A DNA stretch of 5,440 nt, from contig CALFEM010000196.1 of the NCBI GenBank assembly GCA_937950105.1, forward strand, positions 1 to 5,440, read 5' to 3'. The notes under the pieces are model-generated. The model saw only the letters and a list, made by a program, of their open reading frames with translations, was not told the origin of the DNA and did no database searches. The DNA comes from an uncultured Alphaproteobacteria bacterium. GTDB lineage: Bacteria; Pseudomonadota; Alphaproteobacteria; Rhizobiales; Hyphomicrobiaceae. The translations under genes and the position numbers were made by a program. This document shows, piece by piece, positions 1 to 5,440 of this stretch (position 1 is the stretch's first letter; each line of letters opens with the position of its first letter).

Positions 1-396
<396 letters not shown>

Positions 397-420
397 CGCC
401 GTTCCACGCGAAAGTTCACA

Positions 421-463
421 AACGAGAAAGGGCGAGGCCACGCCGGCCTCGCCCTTTCTCGTT
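421..463. terminator. perfect 19-bp inverted repeat, likely bidirectional terminator
   Basis: Arm 421-439 (starting AACGAGAAAGGG) is the exact reverse complement of 445-463, with a 5-nt loop ACGCC. It lies 24 bp after the acs stop and 27 bp before the last codon of the convergent vWA gene, so it can serve both transcripts. The arms carry AAAG and CTTT tracts near their outer ends, but no clear run of T follows the stem on either strand. It is therefore an atypical intrinsic terminator, or a stabilising 3' stem-loop. Confidence 0.75.
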
Positions 464-490
464 CGGCACCCTGCGGCGCGGAGCCGCGTA

Positions 491-1816
491 TCAACTGCTG
501 ACGCGAATGTTGGTGAGACGCTTTGCGATGTCCTTGAAGGCGCCGCTGAGCTGGCTGGCGTTGTCGGCGTTGTAGAAGTTGTCCTGGCCCGAGCACTGCT
601 TCAGCAGCGTCTCGGCCTCGGGCGGCGTCTGGAAGCCGACGGTGTAGATGGTGATCTGGTTGTCATTCTTCTTCATTTCTTCGCAGATCTTCAGCGCCTG
701 ATTGCCGGAGGTGCCGTTGACTGCGGAGTCGGCGCTCGCCGGATCGGGCCATGCGACAGCCTCGCCACCGTTCTTGTACGACGTATTGAACATGCCATCC
801 GTCATCAGGATCACGGTCTTGATGGTCTTGTCCGGATCGAACGGGCGCGGCGCGCTGGCGCCCGGCCAGTAGCCCGACCAGTTCGGCGACACCGTGTACC
901 AGCCCCACGCGAGTCCGATGTGGCCTGCGGTGCCGCCGAACCCGGTCAGCGAAGCGATCTTGGCCAACACCTGATTGCGTCTGGTGAGATCAGCGATGTC
1001 CGTAAGAGGCAGCACATCAGGTTCCGGACAGGAGTAGGCCGGGAAGGTCGCCCTGTCGGCGACGGGGAACGTCGAACTCGGCCCGTCGTCTTTGAAGCCG
1101 GCGCCGCCCTGGCGCTCGACGAGGCACCCGTCGACGCTGGCGCCACCGGTCAAGCCGCCCGCACGCCCGCCGAGGTTGACAGAGGCGGCATACGGTACGA
1201 CTGAAATCTTGATGCTGTTGACGCTCGGGTTCGTCCCCGCAAGCGTGTTGACGATATCGGCCGCGGCCGTTTTCAGTGCGGAGATCTTGGCACCGCTGGC
1301 GCAGGCGTCCGAGGCGAACGCCGGCGGCGTGTCACACATCGAGCCGGTGATATCGAGCACCAGCGCCAGCTCGATCTTCTTCGGCTTGAACATCACGGTC
1401 GCTTCGGGCGTGTAGGTGAAATTCGCGTCGGCGTCGCCAATCAGCCCGAACAGTGCCGGGAAGGCGATGTCGGCTTTGACATTCACCGTCGAGTCCGTGT
1501 GGTTCGCCGTCACCGTGATGTTGGTCGCCCTCACGTTCGGAATGTGCAGGCGCTCGAGGTAAGCCTTGAAATAGGCCTCGGCGACGCTGTCGTACTGGTC
1601 CTGGGTGGCCGTCGGGTCGTCGAGCAGCTGCGCCGCCGCAAGCGCCGCCGCGTCGAGGCCAGCCTGCAGCTTGAAACTGACGTTGTAGGCCCGTGAAGAG
1701 TCGATCGCGAGGCCCGCAAGCACGAACAGGATCGTGGCGCTGAGGCCGAAGATGATGGCGATGCTACCGCGATCATCGCGGCGGAAGCGCTTCAGGGTTG
1801 GAAAGGCAACGGGCAT
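491..1816 (-). CDS. Tad/TadG-like membrane-anchored vWA-domain protein (downstream paralogue)
   Basis: This 441-aa protein is of the 'TadE/TadG-like pilus assembly / vWA' type found in many alphaproteobacteria. Residues 11-43 read as basic FRRDDRG followed by a hydrophobic stretch (IAIIFGLSATILFVLAGLAI), matching the Tad N-terminal membrane segment. The rest should be periplasmic. A von Willebrand factor A domain begins about residue 148. The MIDAS loop is D155-I-T157-G-S159 (Thr in the usual Ser place), T296 in GFGGTAGH is the likely MIDAS Thr, and D340 sits in LMTDGMF. The protein ends FKDIAKRLTNIRVSS. It has six cysteines (161, 172, 231, 263, 378, 408). C161 and C172 bound a short insertion directly after the MIDAS loop that the paralogue at 2830-4101 lacks. 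The start is ATG 1814-1816 with a weak AGGT 4 nt upstream; the N-terminus aligns with the paralogue from here. The role is probably envelope-surface or pilus-related adhesion or assembly; no substrate can be named. Confidence 0.88.
   Translation of the reverse strand: MPVAFPTLKRFRRDDRGSIAIIFGLSATILFVLAGLAIDSSRAYNVSFKLQAGLDAAALAAAQLLDDPTATQDQYDSVAEAYFKAYLERLHIPNVRATNITVTANHTDSTVNVKADIAFPALFGLIGDADANFTYTPEATVMFKPKKIELALVLDITGSMCDTPPAFASDACASGAKISALKTAAADIVNTLAGTNPSVNSIKISVVPYAASVNLGGRAGGLTGGASVDGCLVERQGGAGFKDDGPSSTFPVADRATFPAYSCPEPDVLPLTDIADLTRRNQVLAKIASLTGFGGTAGHIGLAWGWYTVSPNWSGYWPGASAPRPFDPDKTIKTVILMTDGMFNTSYKNGGEAVAWPDPASADSAVNGTSGNQALKICEEMKKNDNQITIYTVGFQTPPEAETLLKQCSGQDNFYNADNASQLSGAFKDIAKRLTNIRVSS
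1743..1786. repeat. direct repeat copy 1 (5' end of downstream vWA gene)
   Basis: Positions 1743-1761 are identical over 19 bp to 4025-4043, and 1776-1786 over 11 bp to 4058-4068, with the same spacing. The repeat encodes the shared RRDxRGxxAIIFGL segment of the two vWA paralogues, so it reflects shared ancestry and coding constraint, not a mobile element. Confidence 0.8.
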
Positions 1817-1981
1817 GTTGACCTGCGCGAGCTGGACTACGACGCTCGCCAGATTGGCCGGTAGTGCTGAATTCGTTGCTAACCAAGCCGCCGATGCGTG
1901 GTGTTCGTCACGTGTTGGTTAGCAAATCGTCTGCCGCTGAATGTCTATGGAACAACGGCCGCCCCGTTGGATCGCGACGGA
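1817..1981. other. 165-bp intergenic region between the extensin-like and downstream vWA genes
   Basis: This gap holds the likely promoter and leader of the vWA gene ending at 491 and the 3' end signals of the extensin-like gene. It is richer in A/T than its surroundings around 1865-1886 and 1915-1950. It contains two separate inverted-repeat structures, listed individually. I see no convincing -35/-10 pair and no small gene. Confidence 0.6.
1876..1925. promoter_or_regulatory. 11-bp perfect inverted repeat upstream of the vWA gene, possible operator
   Basis: TTGCTAACCAA (1876-1886) and TTGGTTAGCAA (1915-1925) are perfect reverse complements separated by 28 bp. The inner arm edge lies 59 bp upstream of the ATG at 1816, where a promoter for that gene would sit. 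Arm centres are 39 bp apart, nearly four helical turns, which would put two sites on the same DNA face. A shorter CGTG/CACG pair (1897-1900/1909-1912) lies inside the spacer. No T-run follows, so a terminator is less likely. Identity of any binding protein is unknown. Confidence 0.45.
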
Positions 1982-1991
1982 TCAGCGGCAG
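1931..1991 (-). terminator. nested stem-loop overlapping the stop of the extensin-like gene
   Basis: CTGCCGCTGA (1931-1940) is the exact reverse complement of TCAGCGGCAG (1982-1991), which covers the last codons and TGA of the extensin-like gene. Inside it lies a second hairpin, CAACGG (1953-1958) pairing CCGTTG (1964-1969) with a 5-nt loop. On the minus-strand transcript these would fold into a compact two-tier structure at the mRNA 3' end. No T-tract follows, so it may be a weak terminator or a 3' protective structure. Confidence 0.4.
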
Positions 1992-2695
1992 CGCCACATC
2001 ACGCTGCGATCGAAGTGGAAGTGGTCGCGGTGGGCCTCGTTGTAGTCCGGGCTCAGCGCGACCCGGAAGTAGCCGCAAGCCTTGGCATGTATCGCGCGCA
2101 GGAACTCCGATTTGCGCGTGACGCTCCGCCAGTCCCTGGCAACGACGATGCTCTGACCGTCGGCGAGGCGGAAACCCGAGATGTCGATCGCATTGGCGGT
2201 CGCGTGCTGGCTGCGGAACGCGGTCAGGGCACGGCTTCCGATGATATTTCTGCAGGCGTAGGTTCCCATGCTGTCGACACTCGCCACGCGGGCACCGAGC
2301 AGGCGCTCGGCCAGCGGCTGTACATCGTGCTCGAGCCACAGCGCCAGCGCGGCGGCCATCTCGCACGTCACCTGCGCCGCCGCGAGCCGCGCGCCGCCCG
2401 CGCGCGACACGGCCACCACATTGCGCCATCCGCAACCGTCGACGACCTCCTTGTCGCCGATCGGCCGCGCCGCCACCACCGGCGACGCCAGCGCCGCCCG
2501 GCATAGCGTTTCGTCACGTTTGATCGCAGCCAGACGGAAATCGAGAAACCAGTGCGCCGGCTCGTCGAGTTGCAGCGGCGCCAGCGGGCTGAAGCGCGGC
2601 GGCACCAGGCCGAGCCAGAACGCTGCGAGCGACGGCCCTGCGACGAGCAGAAGCGCAAGAAGTTTCAACGGCCAGCCGCGCCGGCGCCGGGACAT
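1982..2695 (-). CDS. extensin-like C-terminal domain protein (M15-peptidase-type fold), membrane-anchored
   Basis: This 237-aa protein matches the bacterial 'extensin family' (Extensin_C, PF06904), which is related in fold to M15 D-Ala-D-Ala carboxypeptidases; its substrate is not established. It starts with MSRRRRGWP and one hydrophobic segment (about residues 10-30), a signal anchor, so the domain should face the periplasm. Landmarks in order: DETLCRAAL (C65), VDGCGWRNVV (C88), QVTCEMAAALALW (C111), MGTYACRN (C148), SQHATANAIDISGF (H164, D171), RDWR, KACGYF (C207), and HRDHFHFD (H225/H227) near the end. H164, D171 and H227 are placed like the zinc ligands of M15 enzymes. The six periplasmic cysteines could form three disulfides. 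An in-frame GTG at 2728 and ATG at 2713 could add 11 or 6 residues, but GGGGGAAG (2702-2709) sits 6 nt before the ATG at 2695, which I prefer. It probably acts on peptidoglycan or another envelope polymer (inference). Confidence 0.9.
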   Translation of the reverse strand: MSRRRRGWPLKLLALLLVAGPSLAAFWLGLVPPRFSPLAPLQLDEPAHWFLDFRLAAIKRDETLCRAALASPVVAARPIGDKEVVDGCGWRNVVAVSRAGGARLAAAQVTCEMAAALALWLEHDVQPLAERLLGARVASVDSMGTYACRNIIGSRALTAFRSQHATANAIDISGFRLADGQSIVVARDWRSVTRKSEFLRAIHAKACGYFRVALSPDYNEAHRDHFHFDRSVMWRCR

Positions 2696-2701
2696 GCTGT
2701 T

Positions 2702-2709
2702 CTTCCCCC
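2702..2709 (-). promoter_or_regulatory. Shine-Dalgarno site choosing the extensin-like start
   Basis: On the minus strand GGGGGAAG lies 6 nt upstream of ATG 2693-2695. The two upstream in-frame starts (ATG 2711-2713, GTG 2726-2728) would place this purine tract inside the coding sequence and have no comparable SD, so Met at 2695 is favoured. Confidence 0.7.
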
Positions 2710-2768
2710 GCATCTGAGTGCGATGCACATATAGCGATGCGAAGCGGGCACGAAAATGCGCGGGTCGC

Positions 2769-2806
2769 CGAAACGAAAGGCGCCGCCATGCGGGATGGCG
2801 GCGCCT
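2769..2806 (-). terminator. intrinsic terminator of the upstream vWA gene
   Basis: A perfect 12-bp stem, AGGCGCCGCCAT (2778-2789) with ATGGCGGCGCCT (2795-2806), closes a 5-nt loop. On the minus strand it is followed by TTTCGTTTC (2769-2777), a T-rich tract. It begins 23 bp past the stop of the vWA gene (2830), the usual layout of a Rho-independent terminator, so this gene and the extensin-like gene are probably separate transcripts. Confidence 0.8.
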
Positions 2807-2829
2807 CGAGTCGGCCGGATCGCTGGCGA

Positions 2830-4101
2830 TCAGTTGGTCAGGCGCAGATTGATGATCTGCTCGGCGATGGTGTCGAACGCGGAGACCAGCTGTTCCTCGT
2901 TGGCGGCATCGAAGTGCTGCGACGAGACGTTGCCCGAGCAGGTGCGCAGCGTCGCCTCGGCGCGTTCACGCAGGCGGCGGTCACGAATCTCGTCCAGCTT
3001 GAAGCCGACCGTGTAGATGGTGATGCCCTGGGTGCGGGCCGCGGCGCACGTATCCATGGCGATCTGCTGCGAGCGGGTGGCGGCCGGCGAGCTGTCGCCG
3101 CTGTTCGAGCCGCCGATGGTGTTGAACAGCCCGTCCGTCATGAGCACCATGTACTTCTTGGTGCGGTCGCCGAAGGCTGCCGGCTCGTGGCCCGCGAACA
3201 CGCGGCCCCAGGTATCCTGCAGCATGTAGGTCGCCCACAGAGCACCGAGGTGACCGGCCGTGCTGCCGCCGGCCGTGTAGGTGGCGATCTCGCTCATGAG
3301 CGTCGACTTGTTGTCGGTGAGCGGGATGATGCGCGCGCCGGGGCAGGTCGCCCGCGAGGCGATGCCTGGCGAGCCGTTGGTCTTCAAGAACGTGCCGGCT
3401 TCCGGAACGGACATGCTGGTGTCGTCACCCGCTTCACGCTCGAACGTGCAGGGGGAGGCGTTGTTGCCCGTAACCGCGGCAACATAGTCACCGGCGTTGA
3501 CGCCCGACGAGTACGGCGCCAGCGCCACACGCACTTTGTTGGGGCGGCCTTCATCCTTCAGCAGGGTATCGACCAGATTGGTGCTGGCGCGGCGGAGCGC
3601 GTCGATCTTGCCGGTCGGCGCCATCGAACCCGTGACGTCGAGGGCGAGCGAGATTTCCACGTCGGTCGGGTCGACCTTGGTGGACGCGTGCATCGGGAAC
3701 TCCATGCTGTCGATGCCGGCGATGCGCGCGAGCGTCATCTCGACTTCCACCTTGGCGTCGATGGTGACTCCGCTGGTGGCACGGTCGAGCGTCACCTCGA
3801 AGCTCTTCAGCTTGCCGTAGCCCTGTCCGGAGTTCTCCAGGTTCTTCTGGAAATAGGTGTTGGCGATCTCGCGGACATCGGCGTCGGTCATGCGGCCGTC
3901 GATCATGGCCTTGCCGGACGCGAGCGCCGCAGCGTCGACCGCCGCGGAAATGCGGGTGTACTCGGTCAACACGCGCGAATAGTCGAGCGCGAAGCCGGCC
4001 AGCATGGTCATCACCATCGCCGTCAGGCCGAAGATGATGGCGACTGCGCCGCGCTCGTCGCGGCGGAACTGGTTGAGGAAAAGTGCGGTGCGGACGGCCA
4101 T
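2830..4101 (-). CDS. Tad/TadG-like membrane-anchored vWA-domain protein (upstream paralogue)
   Basis: This 423-aa protein is a paralogue of the one encoded at 491-1816. It opens MAVRTALFLNQFRRDERG, followed by a hydrophobic stretch (about residues 19-41, AIIFGLTAMVMTMLAGFAL), the TadE/G-like membrane segment; the rest should be periplasmic. The vWA domain starts about residue 148. MIDAS is D155-V-T157-G-S159, T281 in GGSTAGHLG is the likely MIDAS Thr, and D323 lies in LMTDGLF. The C-terminus TIAEQIINLRLTN is typical of these proteins. It has four cysteines (218, 253, 352, 388), two fewer than the paralogue, and lacks the Cys-bounded insertion after MIDAS. The frame is open to 4176, but ATG 4099-4101 has GGAG 7 nt upstream and gives an N-terminus matching the paralogue. 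Its SD is inside a predicted hairpin and a good terminator follows, so it looks singly transcribed. Likely envelope or pilus-related; the exact role is unknown. Confidence 0.88.
   Translation of the reverse strand: MAVRTALFLNQFRRDERGAVAIIFGLTAMVMTMLAGFALDYSRVLTEYTRISAAVDAAALASGKAMIDGRMTDADVREIANTYFQKNLENSGQGYGKLKSFEVTLDRATSGVTIDAKVEVEMTLARIAGIDSMEFPMHASTKVDPTDVEISLALDVTGSMAPTGKIDALRRASTNLVDTLLKDEGRPNKVRVALAPYSSGVNAGDYVAAVTGNNASPCTFEREAGDDTSMSVPEAGTFLKTNGSPGIASRATCPGARIIPLTDNKSTLMSEIATYTAGGSTAGHLGALWATYMLQDTWGRVFAGHEPAAFGDRTKKYMVLMTDGLFNTIGGSNSGDSSPAATRSQQIAMDTCAAARTQGITIYTVGFKLDEIRDRRLRERAEATLRTCSGNVSSQHFDAANEEQLVSAFDTIAEQIINLRLTN
4025..4068. repeat. direct repeat copy 2 (5' end of upstream vWA gene)
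   Basis: This is the partner of 1743-1786, in the same orientation 2282 bp away. It codes for the conserved membrane-entry segment of the upstream vWA paralogue. Similarity is patchy outside these short blocks at DNA level, suggesting an old duplication. Confidence 0.8.
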
Positions 4102-4324
4102 GGTGTCTCTCCGTGGAACAATCGCCGGTGCGATTGCGGAGAGGGGTGCAAGGCGGATGCCCGCGGGTGCCACCATCGGGGGAGCGGCCGGGTGCCCGTC
4201 GCGGGCTTGGTTGACAATGCCCTAACGCGCGTATCCATCCGGCCGGGTGCGCGTTGTGGTCTGCCCCGTCAACAAACTGCAATTACTTGAGAAACATCGA
4301 ATGATCCGGGCGCACCGCGCGCCA
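4102..4324. other. 223-bp intergenic region upstream of the vWA gene
   Basis: This stretch separates the SDHAF4-type gene from the vWA gene on the same strand. An A/T-richer segment at about 4268-4301 is the most likely promoter area for the vWA gene. TTGACG (4272-4267, minus) resembles a -35 box, but no matching -10 lies at usual spacing. The proximal half is very GC-rich, with short hairpins such as GCCCG/CGGGC (4194-4206) and the SD hairpin listed separately. No small coding gene is evident. Confidence 0.5.
4107..4143 (-). promoter_or_regulatory. leader hairpin that sequesters the Shine-Dalgarno sequence
   Basis: Read as minus-strand RNA, CUCUCCG (4143-4137) pairs perfectly with CGGAGAG (4113-4107), which contains the SD (GGAG at 4109-4112). 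Inside this stem CAAUCGC (4136-4130) pairs with GCGAUUG (4125-4119) around a 4-nt loop (4126-4129), with only a 5-nt bulge (4114-4118) on one side. The result is 14 base pairs ending 5 nt before the AUG. Such a structure would limit ribosome access unless opened by a protein, small RNA, upstream translation or temperature. The pairing is seen; regulation is inferred. Confidence 0.55.
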
Positions 4325-4597
4325 TCAAAAGTCGGAGACGATGCCGCCTTTTTCCCAATCTCCGTAGCGGGTCGGCTCCGGGCCCTTGCGACCGCCGACC
4401 TCGCGCGGACCGTCAGCGCCGGACACCGTCCCGTTCTGGGCCAACTTGCGCCGTTCCTCGGCCTCGGCGAGCGCGCGTCTCGCTTCGGGAGAGAGTTCGC
4501 GCTTGTCCGCCGAGGCCGCACTGGGACGTTCCCCTGCCCCTGTGTCGCCGACCACGTTCCGGTCAGCATCACGCGCGTTCGCGTCGCTCTTGCTCAT
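4325..4597 (-). CDS. DUF1674 / SDHAF4-type succinate dehydrogenase assembly factor
   Basis: This 90-aa protein ends with the family signature [19 protein letters not shown] (residues 72-90), preceded by EVGG, as in DUF1674 (PF07896) and mitochondrial SDHAF4/Sdh8. The eukaryotic factor binds flavinylated SDHA and helps its assembly with the iron-sulfur subunit, limiting stray reactive oxygen. A like role in the bacterial cytoplasm is inferred from family. Residues 1-35 are polar and probably disordered; 36-54 ([19 protein letters not shown]) look like a charged helix. ATG 4595-4597 is chosen because CTTTGAGG (4607-4614) lies 9 nt upstream; the in-frame ATG at 4604-4606 directly abuts that tract. 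The frame stays open far upstream, but that extension is antisense to htpX and not real. The gene is divergent from htpX across 141 bp. Confidence in the family is high, lower in the biochemical role. Confidence 0.93.
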   Translation of the reverse strand: MSKSDANARDADRNVVGDTGAGERPSAASADKRELSPEARRALAEAEERRKLAQNGTVSGADGPREVGGRKGPEPTRYGDWEKGGIVSDF

Positions 4598-4606
4598 GAC
4601 TGGCAT

Positions 4607-4614
4607 CCTCAAAG
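4607..4614 (-). promoter_or_regulatory. Shine-Dalgarno site choosing the SDHAF4-type start
   Basis: The minus strand reads CTTTGAGG then ATGCCAGTC then ATG. GAGG is 9 nt from the ATG at 4595-4597 but 0 nt from the ATG at 4604-4606. Ribosome spacing therefore favours the shorter 90-aa product over a 93-aa one. Confidence 0.65.
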
Positions 4615-4651
4615 AAACCGACGGCGCCGTCCCGCCGGGGGCCGCACATCT

Positions 4652-4680
4652 GGTTGTCGCAAAACCTGCCTCCCATATAG
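4652..4680 (+). promoter_or_regulatory. possible heat-shock (sigma32-like) promoter of htpX
   Basis: CCCATATAG at 4672-4680 resembles the sigma32 -10 element (CCCCATNTA). Thirteen bases upstream GGTTGTC (4652-4658) is a poor match to the CTTGAA -35. Transcription would start near 4688, about 50 nt before the htpX ATG. HtpX is heat- or envelope-stress-induced in several bacteria, which makes the reading reasonable, but the -35 box is weak. The core TATATG is also readable on the opposite strand toward the SDHAF4-type gene. Confidence 0.35.
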
Positions 4681-4738
4681 CATTGCGAAACGGCCCGGCC
4701 AGTGCGCCGGACCGCGGACGAGACTGGAGTTTTTTGCG

Positions 4739-5440
4739 ATGCCGATGAACTACACCAAGACCGGGCTGCTGCTGGTCGTGCTGACCGGCATCTTCGTCGC
4801 CATGGGCGCCGCCGTCGGCGGCCAGCCCGGCATGATGAGCGCGTTCGGCGCCGCGCTGGTCATGAATCTCGTCAGCCTGTGGAAGTCCGACAAGGTGGTG
4901 CTGCGCATGTTCGGCGCCCGCGAGGTGACCTCCGCCGAGGCGCCCGAGCTGGTCGACATGGTGCACGGCCTCGCGCAGCGCGCCGAGCTGCCGCCACCGC
5001 GCGTCTACGTCATCCAGAACGCGCAGCCGAACGCTTTCGCCACCGGCCGCAACCCGGAGAACTCGGCGGTCGCCGTCTCGACCGGCCTGCTCGATCTGCT
5101 GTCGCGCGAGGAAATCGCCGGCGTGGTCGCGCACGAACTCGCCCACATCAAGAACCGCGACACGCTGACCATGACCGTCGCCGCCACCATCGGCGGCGCC
5201 ATTTCCATGCTCGCCCAGTATCTGCAGTTCGGCATGCTGTTCGGGGGAAATCGCGACAGCAACGGTAACGGCATCGGCTTCCTCGGCGCGCTCGCCGCCA
5301 TGATCATCGCGCCGTTCGCGGCCATGCTGGTGCAGACCGCCATCAGCCGCTCGCGCGAGTATCAGGCCGACCGCATGGGCGCGATGATCGTCGGCAATCC
5401 GCTGTGGCTCGCCTCCGCCCTGCGCAAGATCCACTCGGTC
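4739..5440 (+). CDS. htpX: HtpX membrane zinc metalloprotease (M48B), 5' part
   Basis: HtpX is an inner-membrane protease that degrades damaged or misfolded membrane proteins, with FtsH in E. coli. The first 234 codons are present; the frame is open at the window edge, and the usual length is near 290-310 aa, so roughly 60-80 residues are missing. Hydrophobic segments at about 8-26 and 31-47 form the N-terminal membrane hairpin. The catalytic helix carries [14 protein letters not shown], with zinc ligands H132 and H136 and base E133. Two more hydrophobic stretches follow (about 145-168 and 178-200). The third zinc ligand is E207 in [11 protein letters not shown], followed by the conserved D211. 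All active-site residues visible are intact. The start at ATG 4739-4741 is supported by GGAG (4726-4729) 9 nt upstream; a second in-frame ATG at 4745 would have a 15-nt gap. The gene is divergent from the SDHAF4-type gene, possibly with a sigma32-like promoter. Confidence 0.97.
   Translation, partial: MPMNYTKTGLLLVVLTGIFVAMGAAVGGQPGMMSAFGAALVMNLVSLWKSDKVVLRMFGAREVTSAEAPELVDMVHGLAQRAELPPPRVYVIQNAQPNAFATGRNPENSAVAVSTGLLDLLSREEIAGVVAHELAHIKNRDTLTMTVAATIGGAISMLAQYLQFGMLFGGNRDSNGNGIGFLGALAAMIIAPFAAMLVQTAISRSREYQADRMGAMIVGNPLWLASALRKIHSV

Noticed and set aside
1898..2506. About 200-codon frames on both strands overlapping the extensin-like gene
   Set aside because: Neither shows motifs or a credible start signal, and the extensin-like frame explains the region with conserved Cys, His and Asp motifs.
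491..4101. A complete Tad pilus operon
   Set aside because: Only the TadG-like vWA proteins are present; there is no ATPase, secretin, prepilin peptidase or pilin gene, and terminator-like hairpins and wide gaps separate the genes.
4211..4216. A perfect TTGACA on the plus strand as a promoter -35
   Set aside because: No matching -10 lies at 16-18 bp, and no plus-strand gene follows for over 500 bp.
2737..4290. A 517-codon open frame on the plus strand opposite the upstream vWA gene
   Set aside because: It is rich in Arg, Gly, Ala, His and Val with no domain or hydrophobic pattern, as expected for the antisense of a GC-biased gene. The minus-strand product has clear vWA and Tad features.
4309..4323. 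Hairpin just after the SDHAF4-type stop as its terminator
   Set aside because: The stem is only 5 bp (GGCGC/GCGCC) and no T-run follows on the minus strand.
4598..5434. Long minus-strand open frame continuous with the SDHAF4-type gene
   Set aside because: This part is antisense to htpX, a well-conserved protease gene, and translates to a low-complexity His/Gly/Ala/Arg-rich sequence. Only the last 90 codons (4597-4325) match a family and have a suitable SD.

Overview
The window is GC-rich (strong G/C third-position bias) and carries a gene set typical of an alphaproteobacterium. The best fit is the Hyphomicrobiales, perhaps the Bradyrhizobium/Rhodopseudomonas group. That placement is inferred from protein style and gene company (a DUF1674/SDHAF4 protein divergent from htpX, a bacterial extensin-like protein, and Tad-like vWA proteins), not from any marker gene. 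No tRNA, rRNA, CRISPR array or insertion sequence is visible.

Layout, left to right: (1) positions 1-396 (+) encode the C-terminal 131 codons of acetyl-CoA synthetase. They are interrupted by an in-frame TAG at 217-219, yet the reading frame and conserved sequence continue intact to the normal stop. (2) A perfect 19-bp inverted repeat (421-463) lies between acs and the convergent gene at 491-1816. (3) Four genes follow on the minus strand. In transcription order they are a small SDHAF4-type succinate dehydrogenase assembly factor (4597-4325), a Tad/TadG-like vWA membrane protein (4101-2830), an extensin-like C-terminal-domain protein of M15-peptidase type (2695-1982), and a second Tad/TadG-like vWA protein (1816-491). 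(4) htpX, an M48 membrane metalloprotease, starts at 4739 (+), divergent from the SDHAF4 gene, and runs off the right end.

The genes look like independent units rather than one operon. Gaps between same-strand genes are 134-223 bp, and the upstream vWA gene has a hairpin plus T-rich tract typical of an intrinsic terminator. The two vWA proteins are paralogues: a TadE/G-like N-terminal membrane segment, a MIDAS Asp at residue 155 in both, and a shared 'LTN-I/L-R' type tail. They flank an envelope-targeted M15-fold protein, so a shared envelope role is plausible but not shown. No other tad genes are present.

The observations most worth a second look are the premature amber codon in acs, upstream of the catalytic lysine; a hairpin that pairs the Shine-Dalgarno sequence of the upstream vWA gene with a perfect anti-SD; an 11-bp inverted repeat upstream of the downstream vWA gene; and the vWA / M15-like / vWA arrangement. 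I did not find convincing evidence of an entirely new system.
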